Part shown: positions 23,701 through 34,224 of the stretch, in pieces | How the letters are laid out: the number at the start of each line of letters is the position of its first letter | Position numbering within the stretch: position 1 is the stretch's first letter | Assembly (NCBI GenBank): GCA_002633005.1 | Contig: NMRA01000186.1 | Coordinates: 527,887 to 591,886, forward strand | Source: Phoronis australis | Lineage: Eukaryota; Phoronida; Phoronidae | Direction: 5' to 3' | DNA: 64,000 nucleotides | The notes under the pieces: model-generated | Told to the model about the DNA's origin: nothing | The model's database searches: none | The model's input: only the letters and a program-made list of their open reading frames with translations | Translations under genes and position numbers: made by a program

Positions 23701-26423
23701 TAGCATCATATACAAATTGATGCATATCAGCTGATATTGGAAAAGCGTCCATGTTGTGTCGAGTCTGCAGAAACGAACTCCAACACTGCTATGATGACCA
23801 GGTATAGAGAGGGGGGGACCAAACTGCATTCGTGCAGAGAAAACGCACCGTTGGACACGTCTTTGCTTATGCTTGCCATTTGATCAATACCATAACTAGT
23901 CTTTGGTATTTATTCTATTCATAGAAAGTCTTGTGCAAAAAAATATTTGTGTAGATGTACGGTGAACACATTGAGAGCGTGGGAGGCACAGACTACCTGG
24001 CAACAGATATACTCACTGGATATGATGGTCTGTATTCTATTCGACCATTTAGTGCACATGTCCTCACTAGGATGCTCAAGTACAAGTTCTTTTTCCACAT
24101 ATCTGTTGGCATCCTTCCGTTGGTATGTGAACAACGAAAGACCAACAACAACGCCATCACTGCCCTTCCTAGCAGACTTCTGCTTCTTAAGCTCACAAGC
24201 ATAAATATCCCTGTATGATATGAAGCCTTTCTGCACTACATCTATGTTAGCACCATCTTTTTTCTTCTTCTTTTTCGAGGCTAGAACAAGAGCCACAAAC
24301 AACATCTCTCAATTTGTATGTTTTACAAAAGTTATACATCTATACACGGTAATCTCAATTTTGCCAAGTACTATCAGTCTGTTTCTAACAACCTCATTCG
24401 CATGAGGGAAAGGAGGCTCTGAAGGTTTGTGACAACAGGGTGAAGAATCAGTGTCGATATGGTAGACAACACACTCAAGACTTCTTGCACCCCACCTTCC
24501 AATGGCAACTGAACATTTTATTTCAATCCAATTTTTTACATACTAGTATAGATTTTGTTTCAAATTCACAACACTCTTTATTAGTTCATTCAAGGCAACT
24601 TTAAAAAAATTGTTGAAGTACATGTTTACGACTGTTCTTGAAAGTGACTTGAAACTTGTATCCATACCTACTTGTATCCATACCTACTTGCATATGTGTT
24701 TGGGAACCACAGATATTGCATCTGCTCGTTTATTTATGCAAGTTCTTTTATACTATATCTCCTTTAACTGTCTGTAAATTATCCTGTTCTAATGACCAGT
24801 TTATCGTATCTGGGACTGCCACTTGTATAGTGGTTGCTTTGTGTTTCTATCCAAAGTGTACTGACGCAGCCACATAAAAGCTCTCTGCCAAGCAGCAACT
24901 GCCTCTTGGCTGAATAGTTTGGAACTTTGGAGGCTAGGCTCTCAACCGCCAATCCCGTTTCAAGTCTCAGTGTCGGCAGAAATTTCCAAAAAACGGTGAT
25001 CAGGTAATTGTCAGTTACAGGGGTCCCGCATTCTGAGAACCAGTTTTCTCCAATTAATGGCAGGCATCAAACTGAGTTCTAAAAATCTGGGACCCCTCTA
25101 AGTGAACATTGTCCAATGCCCATCACAAAGACAAAGTACCAAGTGCATAATGTCCATCAATCGGAATAGGCAACACGTAGCCCCTCGGCTAGCTGCCTGA
25201 GGGCAACAGTACTCCCCGTAGGTTTCTGTACTTAGTTCAACCCATGTATTTTAAACAAGCAGTGAGTCAAACCTGCTCATCATCAAAATACATTTTAAAC
25301 TTAAAAATGCCAATTAAAAAAGTGCACACTTTCTTTGAAGCTATCCTTTCTGGCTCTATATTCTCGATGGAACATATCTATGAGAATTAAGATGACATTG
25401 GCGAAGAGTTCCATCTCCACTTTTTCAGTGCGAGCGATAACCACAAACTATTTCAATTGATGTTACACGGGGTAGGCAAAAACAAGTGCAAGACTGAGGA
25501 AAGTGCGTGACCTCGCTAGCACTTGACTCTTGCAAAAAGCATGGGAAGGTATCTGATGGAATTTTTAAGATTTATGTCCCTTGGAGTTTTTGTTCGTCAA
25601 CAGACATGATTTTGCATAACTTCCTGAAAATGGCACCCAGTGAAGGAAGCTTGAGTGATCTGCATCAGATTTTCATGGATTTGTTGTGTTCGACTCATGT
25701 TGACTGAATTGTTGCCAGACTCATGGTATGTGTTAATTATCACTCAATGTGGAGATACATGCATGTTTCATTCAAAGTCATTCGCTGTATTTTGAGAAGG
25801 GTAAATTTTTATGGGGGTATCGCAAACGTAAACTCTTTCTTCCCATTCACTATTTTACTCTGGAATAGCCTCTCACAAGACGCCATCTCATGAGAAACAA
25901 TAAAGACGGGACAAAGGTCACATCTCAAACATCAAGCTTACCCAGTAAATAATAAAACTTGTTTCATCCTGGCAGTAAGCCGCACTTGTTTTATTGTTAT
26001 TTTCACAGTTATGGGTTATTCAGTTATGCACAGTTTAGTTATTACTAATCATGAGTCAACATGTAAGGGTCGGTATTTTGATCGTTTGTTGTATTGTGGA
26101 AGAAGTATCGGCAATGTAATTGCCTCAATCTGATACAATCCAAAGTTGGTAGATTAAAGTTTAGAAGCCTTACCTAAAGTCTGCCCGTTTACAAGTACCC
26201 ATGCAATTCTTGCATCGGAAAGAACCACATCGTAAGACTTATGTTCAATATGGAATATTCCAGTGAGTTCTTCAAAGTTGTATCTAGGACTCTCTGGACC
26301 GGGTTCTGGGTCTCGAGGAGACGGTCGCGGCGTGGTTGCAAATGCCTTGGGCTTCCTTGGGCCCGAACTCGACGTAAACACTATGTCCCCGTTGTCTAAG
26401 TATTCTGTTATGGGGTCATCCAT
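8648..26423 (-). CDS. CERKL: Ceramide kinase-like protein (CERK/CERKL family), incomplete at assembly gap
   Basis: Exons in transcript order: 26423-26174, 24280-24017, 22054-21923, 18275-18212, 14355-14213, 13218-13144, 12831-12651, 11157-10958, [missing], 10551-10367, 8741-8648. All visible junctions match in phase. The first eight exons give 436 residues, the last two 92. Residues 50-170 are the PH-like N-terminus (GIFHIEHKSYDVVLS resembles CERKL); 176-390 are a diacylglycerol-kinase-type catalytic domain with GGDGT at 242-246 and IIPVGTTNHIAQS; a CxxxCxxC motif typical of ceramide kinases is at C395, C399, C402. The C-terminus WSIDNS...FRVYPQFLLLFG aligns with the family end, but the usual DGE/DGD is replaced by DNS. 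The family phosphorylates ceramide at membranes, but human CERKL has no shown activity; the altered motifs make activity here uncertain. CERK is the alternative name. The exon coding the segment after residue 436 should lie in or near 10717-10804. Confidence 0.85.
8742..10366. other. Last intron of CERKL-like gene
   Basis: Noncoding apart from short shadow ORFs. Holds a 22-bp minisatellite (10028-10159). Part of 9416-9490 resembles 4755-4810, suggesting a diverged dispersed repeat. Confidence 0.5.
10028..10159. repeat. Minisatellite, 22-bp unit x 6
   Basis: Six head-to-tail copies of ggtgagggccagggctgcaa+ca with one to two changes per copy. G+C-rich compared with the flanks. Confidence 0.95.
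10367..10551 (-). CDS. CERKL: CERKL-like penultimate exon
   Basis: Acceptor TTTCAG, donor GTGAGT. Starts in phase 0 with DAVRLTNSAPVRR, then a run of Lys/Arg/Gln (KRKKRQRQREEK), then VWSIDNS, which aligns to the conserved WN-DGE/D near the C-terminus of CERK/CERKL. Confidence 0.78.
10483..10716. repeat. 108-bp tandem duplication of exon edge, running into N gap
   Basis: Units at 10483-10590 and 10591-10698 differ by one base in the exon part; a third begins at 10699 and is cut by the N's. Each full unit has the intron acceptor and the first 60-70 bases of the penultimate CERKL exon. Only the first unit leads into the rest of the exon and a donor. Confidence 0.9.
10717..10804. other. Assembly gap (88 N)
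   Basis: Unknown bases. The gap sits where the CERKL-like model lacks the exon(s) between residue 436 and DAVRLTN, so the true gap may be longer than 88 bases. Confidence 0.99.
10958..11157 (-). CDS. CERKL: CERKL-like exon 8: CxxxCxxC motif
   Basis: Acceptor TTACAG, donor GTGAGA. Begins PYHCEIQYIPS and carries CRSGCGVC, the cysteine motif conserved in ceramide kinases. Ends with one base of a split codon, so the next exon must start with two bases; the visible exon at 10551 does not. Confidence 0.82.
12035..12288. repeat. Minisatellite, about 38-bp unit x 6-7
   Basis: Repeats of cttgaacatggcagtctgtt followed by ggtagttatagtgcagaa, with small indels, in intron 7 of the CERKL-like gene. Confidence 0.92.
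12651..12831 (-). CDS. CERKL: CERKL-like exon 7
   Basis: Acceptor TTAAAG, donor GTGAGA. Residues 310-369, with the GQYGFGGNILEFTERY segment matching the family's G(F/Y)G-G core. Confidence 0.88.
13144..13218 (-). CDS. CERKL: CERKL-like exon 6
   Basis: Acceptor TTCCAG, donor GTAGGT. Codes TTNHIAQSVLGTDDLTTAT, the GST-N segment of the lipid kinase core, followed by FHIIFG. Confidence 0.88.
13395..13615. repeat. Dispersed repeat with GCATTTTGAGAACC start
   Basis: The motif (c)gcattttgagaacccg recurs at about 25026 (foldback with GGGGTCCC...GGGACCCC), 36480 and 42560, followed by related text (ggcatcaa, gaccattgccc). Looks like a small interspersed family; boundaries are not clear. Confidence 0.4.
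14213..14355 (-). CDS. CERKL: CERKL-like exon 5: GGDGT motif
   Basis: Acceptor TTTCAG, donor GTAGGT. Contains VVVVGGDGTVNKVINALL, the nucleotide-binding signature of diacylglycerol/sphingosine/ceramide kinases, and ends in VAIIPVG. Confidence 0.9.
14540..14822. mobile_element. Fold-back element with tRNA-like core
   Basis: About 64-bp terminal inverted repeats (14540-14603 and 14759-14822) agree at roughly 80% of positions. Between them, on the minus strand, is a tRNA-like stretch (about 14690-14612) with an A-box-like AGAGACTAGAGCATC and B-box-like GGTTCGGATCC. No clear target duplication. Confidence 0.6.
15087..15602. mobile_element. hAT-type MITE, 500 bp, with 8-bp target site duplications
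   Basis: The element spans 15095-15594. GCCAATAG is repeated exactly at 15087-15094 and 15595-15602. Terminal inverted repeats of about 90 bp start CACAGGCGTCCTCAGC and have few mismatches; further inverted pairs (around ggaaattgccgg) lie inside. No transposase ORF. Eight-base duplications and CA-starting ends point to the hAT superfamily. Confidence 0.92.
15620..16545 (-). repeat. Satellite block A (CCTAGTGG family), diverged, inverted
   Basis: Reverse-strand copies of the same monomers as 44580-46110: ggccactagttggcg near 15981, gtcactaggaggcac near 16357, with 'tttcataaa' and 'gatgcgtca' type spacers. It ends in gacggac and tgtggtcgcat text seen at the start of other blocks. Confidence 0.7.
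16873..17493 (+). mobile_element. Non-autonomous DNA element, family N1 copy 1
   Basis: Ends ACGGCGTTCTC and GAAAACGTCGT form an imperfect 11-bp inverted repeat. The body matches 32047-32557 and (reversed) 52393-52942 over most of its length, e.g. gagagctggccctccaacc. This copy alone carries a 75-bp palindrome at 17360-17434. Confidence 0.8.
17360..17434. repeat. Long hairpin (34-bp arms) inside N1 copy 1
   Basis: The arm atatatcaaataaacacaga continues to aacccc and pairs with 17400-17434, with a loop of about six bases and two mismatches. It is not present at the matching place in the other two N1 copies. Confidence 0.85.
17646..17762. repeat. Minisatellite, 20-bp unit x 6
   Basis: Tandem tgacccagttttacagaa with a variable two-base join, in intron 4 of the CERKL-like gene, just after N1 copy 1. 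Confidence 0.93.
18212..18275 (-). CDS. CERKL: CERKL-like exon 4 (64 bp, GC donor)
   Basis: Acceptor TTTCAG; donor is GCAAGT, not GT. Both phases match neighbours, and the product NEFDG|VVVVGGDG fits the family exactly. A very short exon that gene finders requiring GT would miss. Confidence 0.8.
18784..19274. mobile_element. TTAA-flanked inverted-repeat element, 491 bp
   Basis: TTAA occurs at 18784-18787 and 19271-19274. Just inside are AGTTGCTTTCCCATTAG and, reversed, AGCACTTTCCCATTAG. Inner sequence has repeated gaagcttcg/cgaagc motifs in both orientations. Fits a piggyBac-type MITE; no ORF. Confidence 0.6.
20823..20899. repeat. Short tandem repeat, about 32-33-bp unit x 2.5
   Basis: catgtaaacaaaaat(a)agtg followed by ctaatctgaaat, repeated head to tail. 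Confidence 0.85.
21923..22054 (-). CDS. CERKL: CERKL-like exon 3
   Basis: Acceptor TCGCAG, donor GTATTC. Codes RPRRIKMYVQPYAGKKNG, the first strand and loop of the kinase domain. The usual VNP-GGKG loop is weakened to VQPYAGKK, as in CERKL. Confidence 0.85.
22996..23312. repeat. Minisatellite, 29-bp unit x about 11
   Basis: Unit aaagtacttataaggttatg+caggatcgt with single-base variants (atgtta, aggcagg). Lies in intron 2 of the CERKL-like gene. Confidence 0.95.
24017..24280 (-). CDS. CERKL: CERKL-like exon 2
   Basis: Acceptor TTCTAG, donor GTGAGT. Residues 84-171, starting with a SKKKKKKDG basic run, then the rest of the PH-like domain ending in a WSNRIQTIIS helix. Confidence 0.85.
26174..26423 (-). 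CDS. CERKL: CERKL-like exon 1 (start codon)
   Basis: ATG at 26423-26421 in a strong context (aaaccATGG); donor GTAAGG. Residues 1-83: an acidic and Pro-rich leader, then the first strands of the PH-like region. No upstream in-frame ATG is needed. Confidence 0.85.
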
Positions 26424-29400
26424 GGTTTACGTGATATTTCTTGCTTGCCATCATATGAGAATTCTTCGGAAACTGTCTCTCAAACAGGTTGTTTTTCGAG
26501 TGGCCATTAACGCATAGTCCCTACATGCACATTATCGTCAATATAAACTTTGAAATTAGGTCCAACTAATCTAATTTTAGATACAAATTAGTTAAGTAAT
26601 TTCAATATTTTTCCCTTTTTTTGAAAAATGTTCACGTTTTTCATTGGTTTTCACTAAAAATTAATTTCAATGTTTATATTTTGAGAACAATTAAGCTGTA
26701 CTAATTATACATCTTCAACACTTTATTAATAATATGTGACCTTTTGAAGAATCGGAAATCAACAAAGTGGCAAGAACATGATGCAGTTGAACTCTTCCAA
26801 TTGGCTAACAATGTCGTTACTATAGAGATTCTCCAAACAGTCAGGGTACAGTTTTTAAGTACAAATGTATTCAAGTACACCTGAGGTGGACATCTGTTCT
26901 CATGGAAATTACAGCTGTACTTGATCGGATTACACCATTTTATTGGCCGATCTAGTAGCAAGGAAATCCCTATAATCCCAACTGAAAAAGAACAAGAACT
27001 TGTTCTTACGGCAAAGTGGCCTGCATGGGAGTGCATGTGTTCTGCGCGTTTTGTTGGCCGGCTTGCGCGTTATAGGGTCCTAGGCCTACGCCAGGTCATA
27101 TATTTAGTCAGTAAACAAACACGTGGAACAAAAATGAAAGCAACATATTGTAAAGAGTACTAAGAAAACCCACAATTACCAGTAGCGAAAATTTGTCACA
27201 CTGAATGAACAATTTAAGGTTCACGTCACAATCATTTTTTCAGTTCAAATATGTCGGGAAACCCTTACGAGCTAGTGCAAGGTGATCTTTGCACAACGTT
27301 ATCTTTCCATACCCAGCCTTTCCTCTTTTTGCACTCTACACCTAGTCGTCAACCGTTGAACGTTAACTTTATGAAAGAGCGACCTAGGATATCACGTACA
27401 GAGGCGAAGTCTGTCGATCATGAGATGACACTCAAAAGAACTGACCTGCCGAGGGCGTTATTGTATTCGCGTCGGCTGTGAAACGGGAATGGGGACGTGT
27501 GACATACACCGCTTATAGTGTGAGAAAAGCACAATCGCAGACCCATTAAAAGCGTGGTTCCAGTATCGGCCGCTTACTTGTCAAACAGCGGAACTTTCCG
27601 ATGTGGTGGCGGGAGCTGGTGGGAATGCGCTGCGAGGGCTTCAAGAGTCGGATTCGCTAAGATTCAAATAAAACGTTCAGACACTGATCTCCACAACCGT
27701 TAGGAATTGTTTTTCAAAATCGTGACTTTGCAAAATGTCAATATTGTATAAAGAAAAACAGCATTTTTGAAATTTCATTTTGAATATATAAAACTGGAAA
27801 TAAATGGTGTCATTTTGTTGTCATTTGTTGTGCTGGGTATCTTGGAGACTTTTCCACAGTATCTGCTATTAAATCTACCATTCGGTCATAAGAAAAACAC
27901 CTTTTCATTTACTACTTCCCTTATCGTTACGAAGTGGTCTAAAAAATTTCAACAATTTGAAGAAAAAGATCGTTTCTTCTACCGTTTTATTGCCGCTTTA
28001 AATAAGGGGATAATCGGTTATTATTACATTTAGGTTATTAGCTTTGAGCGGATCGACCGAGCTGTAGAACAAAAAATCCGTTTTGTTCTCGTGAGGCTAG
28101 TGGTTACAAATTGCAAATTTTAGCCGTCGTCTGCCAGCTAATAAGTGAAATCAAGGCCGGTGACTACCAGTTAAATGTACTTGTAACATTTTGCCCATTG
28201 ATCGAATGAGGAATGCGCAAGCCGTAGCCGACCGCCGTTGGACTGCAGCCACTGAGGTTGTATATCCGATTCCGTATAGGGGCACCGTTTTTCTCGACGA
28301 TAATGTAACTTTAAATTCCAGTTGTCCATTGCCACGCCTTCCATGTCATTCAACACTGTTTTCAGTAGCCGTACCTTGCTTATTAAACACGCTTTAATTT
28401 TGGCTAGTGGTCTTATACAATATGATTTGAAGTTTAGATGGCCATAAACGAAATAGAATTAGACCTTTTACCCTCATAAAATCCGTCTCATAATATATTA
28501 CGTGCCGTATTTCCGTTGCCTACAAGAACATCGAAATCGTTAGTGCGTTTTTATTGGCCACTGCGCCTTAAACTGCGAAAACAACTCATGAAAACATTTG
28601 CCTTTGACTTGAGTTAGTAACGGACATAGAATCATGTCATGCTACTGAATTCACTTTTTAGCCAGCTAAACAGCTAATCAAACAGGGCGAAATGCTGCTT
28701 CGTCGTCCAGTCTCGGTCACGGTCAAGTTAATTAAGCCACGCCTTGCTTTATCTCCCCGTGCCACTTTAAGTCACGCCTCTGTACAAAATGTTATAGTTC
28801 AAAGCAGCAAAACATACCTGAACAGAATCGTCTGTCTGTTGTCCAAATCTCCGCAAATGCCCCGTTGGCAACTTGAATAAATTAACGTTCGTCCAAAAGT
28901 GGCGTCATCGTACGGAACTGAAAGCGAGAGGGGTTGGGCTCAGTGGGGCTGAGTTCGTGAAGATTGCAACGCTCCTTTAAGTACATTCCAACTAAAGCGG
29001 TGAGGAGAAGAATATCTACACCGAGAATCGCTTAATTTGTCGTGCACCTTTTATAGGTCTCACATGAAGTCATACTAACAATGATTTTCAGTAATATCGA
29101 AAGGATCAGGTCTTGCTCTGCTCAGCAGCTGGCACAGTCAAATACCTACCGTGTCCGACTACAAAACGACTCAATTTCATTAGCATTTCAATAAAATGAG
29201 CAGAAATGTCTCATTTTCAAGTCTTCGGAGGTTCTCGGCTATATATTTGTCGGGAAGTACACCAAGTGGAAGAGAGTAGCCTCGGTAAAAAGGGTCATTT
29301 TCATGTTTGGGAATTGTTACAGAATCGCCATGCCTTTGTAGAGGTTAATCAAAGTTCATAATCCTAAATTTTCCGTAGGAATTTCATGACTGTACGATGA

Positions 29401-30720
29401 CAAACACAGAACGGACAAGGCCTCGTCCGGTTTTAGGCAAGTAAAATTGACAGGGGAAACGGCACCGAAGCCAAATGCTGAAAAGATTTACAAGAACACC
29501 AGACGTCTTCCAGTGTAACACTCAAGTAGACATTGAAGTAATCAGAAACGGCGCACAGAGCATAGCCCCGGTGAAACTATAGGGAGAAACTTAATCCCAG
29601 AGTTTCAATTTCTTATATTTCCCGTGACGGGGTGCACACCTTGGTTGGTGGCACACGTGGCTCCAGCGGTGGCAACGTTTCAATTCAGTCAACAACGAAG
29701 AGAAAATTGTAGCCTCATCTACACAGAGCAGCGTGTGTTTTCAATTTGTGAATGGGCATCAGCTAGGTTGTGCTTAGATGATGGGACATTTGCAGCACCT
29801 ACCGTAAAAGTGCTTGAAGTTTGATAGATAAATAAGCGAGCATTAAAAAGACAAAAACGTTCAACATAAGCATGAGGTCACATTAGGCGACTGAAATATT
29901 GAACCCTAAGTGTACCCGAAACAGCTTGTCCTCACCAGACTGATTGCGTAATGCTGTCGTCAGGCCATACTGGTGATAAATACCTGTTTTTTGTGAGCCA
30001 CGTGTTTTTGGGCTGCGTCAGTGCTGGAGGCCTGGGATTTGAAGCCAACACAAACTGTAACTCTTATTTCTGGATCATTTTTTGATGCTGCTCAACGAGA
30101 CGTTGAAGTGTGTGCGAAACCAGTCATCAGATCATCACGCAATTGTCCTCAAATGATTCGCATCAGGCCATGCATTTACGCTGGTGGCAGCTTCCTGTTA
30201 TTGTTAGCGAGTCATTCTTTTTGGACACTGTACTCACAGTGGGGCGGATTGAAATGCAGCACATATTGTAACTTTACTATTTATGGGTCAATTCTTTTGC
30301 TTCAGAAACGAATCACGGATACTTGTTTGCAATAATTGACAAATTCACCCCGGCAATAACGCAAACAAGTTGGCTGGAACGTTTCAATGAAGCCACGAAA
30401 GGTTGAGTTGTAACACGACCAGCCGGAAAGAATTGAAGTGCGCACGCTTAACATGATGCTGTCTCTTTGGTCTCCAGGCTTACACAACAGCAAACTGGGC
30501 AACATTGAGGTACGTGTAGTCTCCTACACAGACCCACGAGATTGACGTCATCTTGTGAGGCCCGGGAACCAGGTTGACATTGAGGTGCACGCGAGATCAT
30601 AGAAAGAACCTAAGTGGCTACGGAGGCACTGGATGGGTTTTCATTGAAAAAACTAATGGTGAATATTTTCATATCAAAGACAGGATTCAGTCAGTGGTAA
30701 CAAATTAGTAGAAACAGCCA
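26424..30720. other. Upstream region of CERKL-like gene, no gene recognised
   Basis: Contains the presumed CERKL-like promoter just right of 26423, but I see no clear TATA box or first noncoding exon. From about 27250 to 30550 the G+C content rises and short ORFs occur on both strands, none with recognisable domains or splice-linked partners. Confidence 0.4.
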
Positions 30721-30903
30721 CATTGTCTCAGTTAAGTCAGGCAAGGTTCATTTGTAACATGAAGTAACGATCGAAGTCCACCTTTCAGCGTATGATGCTT
30801 TCGCTGCTACTTTCTGGACTAACTCATGGGCCGCGAAGCTGTAGGAATCAGAAACACGCAATTATAAGTGAATAAAATACTATATTGAAGCAGACACTTG
30901 ATG

Positions 30904-31060
30904 CACAGGCGCTTGGGTTTATCCCAAATGACGTCACTCTATAATATATATAAGAAAATATAAAGGTTGGACACTCGAAATCTGTTTAGCCGAGGCTCCC
31001 AACTTCAACCGTCTTATATATATATTGTGACGTTATTTGCGATAAACCCAAGCGCCTGTG
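30904..31060. mobile_element. hAT-type MITE, 157 bp, 8-bp target duplication
   Basis: ACTTGATG is repeated exactly at 30896-30903 and 31061-31068. Ends CACAGGCGCTTGGGTTTATC form an inverted repeat of roughly 40 bp. Shares the first eight bases (CACAGGCG) with the element at 15095. It sits inside the LTR-like sequence of the retroelement remnant at 31141. Confidence 0.92.
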
Positions 31061-31140
31061 ACTTGATGTTGGTATATTGACAAAAATGAGACTAAACTAC
31101 AGTGATTTAACAAATCGTTATAACTGATAGGTGGCACCAC

Positions 31141-31270
31141 AGTACCCCCCTCCAAGCGGAGGACTAAGGCAAATCCGAAGTGGGTGGAGAATCACGAAAA
31201 CGCACAGGCAAGCGCGAAACGCGGCCAGAACGAGTAACTTTAGNTCTCGGGAGGATCGCCCCGTAGACTA
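31141..31270 (-). mobile_element. Ty3/gypsy-like retrotransposon remnant: pol C-terminus, PPT and LTR start
   Basis: On the minus strand a frame reads ILPR-x-KVTRSGRVSRLPVRFRD and stops at 31166-31164. TRSGRVSRxPVRF is the usual tail of Ty3/gypsy Pol. It is followed by a purine tract (31153-31145, GGAGGGGGG) and TGTGGTGCC at 31141, where an LTR should start. The rest of pol is not visible upstream, and the far LTR end (left of 30904) is not resolved. A dead fragment. Confidence 0.65.
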
Positions 31271-31594
31271 CGATGATATTGTCTTCCTAAATTTAACTCC
31301 CTGCAGTTAGCCTACGGTAGCGTCATTGTCTGACAGAGAAGTCGGCCAAAAACGATACGTGCACCCTGAAAACCCTGTGAACACGCAGGAAACTGCTAGT
31401 TAAGACCAATCTTAATGCACGGTGCGTGGCCCGTAAAACTTAGTTTGCTTCTCGCACCGAAAATGAGCGTGGACTAAGAATTCACTACACTTTAAATTAA
31501 TTGCAGCGCTCGATCATTTCAGTGTCAAACAAGTGATGGCATCTTCGGTCGAATTTCCTCATGCAGTTAGGCCTACTCATTCACAAGGACTCAA

Positions 31595-31728
31595 CATGGC
31601 GGCGCACCATAGGGGCTCTTACTTTTTTCCGTGCTACGTCGCACATGGTCTATATAGGCCCTAGAGGCATCACACGGGCTGAGGAGCCTGGCTATAGCCC
31701 CCACTTTTTCAGTGCTGCGCCGCCCATG
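31595..31728. mobile_element. Small fold-back element, catGGCGGCG ends
   Basis: Left catggcggcgc and right gcgccgcccatg are inverted; inner text (actttttcagtgctgcgccgcc, tatagccccc) matches 48767-48910. Confidence 0.6.
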
Positions 31729-32046
31729 ATATAGGCCTTAATAATCTGCAGAATGCATCAATTTAAGTGTTCGAATCAACCGTATTCGCGCATTCCGCTG
31801 CAAGTTTTCTCACTGGTCTACTATAGCACTACACATGAGTGGGCACATCCTTGGCATATGCGAAACTATATTTTGGTTTAGATCTTGTCTTGTAAGTCTA
31901 ATCGGCCGCAAGGGTTTACCGAGGGAATTGCTCATTAGGTGTTTCCAGCACGCACGAAGGCTAGCTGCGGCTTGCCATGATTTGAATGAATCAGTCGGTT
32001 GCGGCGTTGGTCAAGACTGTAGGGGAATGCGTGACCAGAGCCACAT

Positions 32047-32557
32047 AGAGCGTTCTCCCCTTCATGACTTAACAGAGCGATTGTGAACGTCTGATAACGT
32101 CTAGCTCCTTTGCTAAGTACTGTCGAACACAGTCTTTTGTTTAGTATGACAACATATGCAGGTCAATTATCTACCATGCAGGCTTGGTACCCGGCCGACC
32201 ACGTGTGAACGCAGTTAATCCTAGTGCGAATTGGCCTACGTTCGGAATGAATAAATTGTAATAACTTCGGTTGTAGTTGGGCGAGTGGTTCAAAAAATAA
32301 ACATGACCAGTATTTGACGTCGAAATTCAGAAAGGCTATTGGTTTGTGTTCAAATAAGTTATTTTTTAACTTTTATTTTTAACAGGGCATCCAGTAGGCC
32401 TGGAGCAATTATCAAACAAAAGAGAGCTGGCCCTCCAACCATAAACGCCAGAATGGAGTTAATCAGTCGTGTAAGATACTGGCTACAGCAGTCATCTTCC
32501 AAACTTAGTTGTTGCGCTATACAATCGAACAAGCTGGGCTCAACTGGAAAACGCCGA
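32047..32557 (+). mobile_element. Family N1, copy 2
   Basis: Aligns with 16873-17493 from gcgttctcc to ggaaaacgccga, sharing gagagctggccctccaacc and atggagttaatcagtcgtgt. Lacks the 17360 hairpin. Ends are inverted (AGCGTTCTC / GAAAACGCC). Confidence 0.8.
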
Positions 32558-33894
32558 TAGTCGATAGCCTGTGCGCGCACCCAGCCTTCGATATGGGGGG
32601 CTCGAATTCCCGACTGTGGACCATTTGCCTAACAAAAGAGCGGGCGGACTAAAAAGAAAAAAGAAAGGGAGCACTTCTGTGAATTGCGCGTTTGCGCTTA
32701 TTTAGTGGACATTTGTCCCATTTTCTCTGACTTTTTGTCTCTCTGGGGCGGACCTTTTTGCCCTGACTTTGCCAATTGGGTGCGTGCATGTAACCAATAA
32801 GTGTTTTAACGTTTATTTTTACAATGGTCTTGATACAGCTTTAAATAACGTTTTAAATCCTTTCAGGCGGACTTATTTATCAGCTGACTTCCAAGTTAGC
32901 TGACGACTGTGGGCGAGTACCATGAGTCTGTCCACCGCTTAGCTCATGACTGAGTTTCGAAATCCAGTAGTATCCTATTCCACCACAAGAGGCGCACGTG
33001 AATATAGGATGACGAGTCCATTACTTTTATGGGGGCTCGTAGGCATGTCGTGAAAAAATTGAATTGTCAGAAAAGTTTATCTCTGTAAATACGTGACCAA
33101 AATCAGATAAACAGAGTAAAACAGATAGGTTAAGGATCAAATGTGGTTAAATAAGTCAAACAATTCAATCTATCACAGAACTAAATGACCGCCATTTTCA
33201 CCTCAAAATCGACCCAACTGGACTCTACGGGGAATTCCCTTTGGCGTTGCTTGGGTCAGTTACCGTAGTTTCCGGGTTCTATGTATATTAATTTAGTGAT
33301 ACTACCAGCACGTTGGTAAGTAGTTTGTTTCTCAGGTCTGCTCAGTTGAATGCGTACGATTTGTTTTCAATCTATGAGGTCACGTGAACTTCCGTGTTTT
33401 GAAATTGGTCGTTCCAAGTTCTGATGAGAAATGGAACTAGTTGTGATAATGTGATATGCTGGAAGCCTGCCGTTACAGCAAAATTTCGTAAGTTACGCTA
33501 CTTCTCTACGAATTAGACGATGATTTTATGATAGTGGACTGGGAAATGCAGGCCAAGCTGGACCGTTTAAGTAACAATTAGTTCAGTAGTTGATCCACCA
33601 ACGTAGGCTTGGGCCCTTGTGTGGTGATTGGTGGTGGTGCAAAGCTCTGCAGCTTTTAGTTACTAGACACCACATGCGTGGGTAGAAATGCCCACTAAGT
33701 GAAATAAAATGTGACACAAGTTTATGTCCGTAATTACACTGTTTCTTGAGTAAATTAAATCAGCCCTGTGCTAAAAAATCTGCCTTTCGACCATTAATTG
33801 TGGAGTGCTTCTTTGGAGCTCATAGTAATTTCCACGCCACTGATGAAACTTCAAGCAACATCTGTTAATTGGTCAATTTCTTTTTTCGCCAACT

Positions 33895-33987
33895 CTCCTA
33901 TCAATAGTTCTTCTTCCACAAAGTTCTCCTATCAATAGTTCTTCTTTCACAAAGTTCTCCTATCAATAGTTCTTCTTCCACAAAGTT
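33895..33987. repeat. Minisatellite, 31-bp unit x 3
   Basis: Three almost exact copies of ctcctatcaatagttcttct+tccacaaagtt. Confidence 0.95.
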
Positions 33988-34224
33988 GCATACGTGTCAC
34001 AACAAAATTACTGGAATAGGCTTGACTTTGCTATAAGTTTTTAGTATATTATTATGTAGAATTTATGAAAAAAATTTGCGTCGAAGAAGCTGTCATCGCT
34101 CTCCTGAAAGAGGTCGCAAAAATAGCAAATGACAATTAAGCGTGTCACAAGCGAAATGTTTTCAAGTCGATGGCAGACTTTTCTTTGTTCAAGTATATTA
34201 TCCTATTGAAATTTATGATATATA

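Noticed and set aside
26701-27036. 111-residue minus-strand ORF upstream of the CERKL-like start
   Set aside because: No domain, and no donor that would join it to exon 1; the ATG at 26423 has a strong context of its own.
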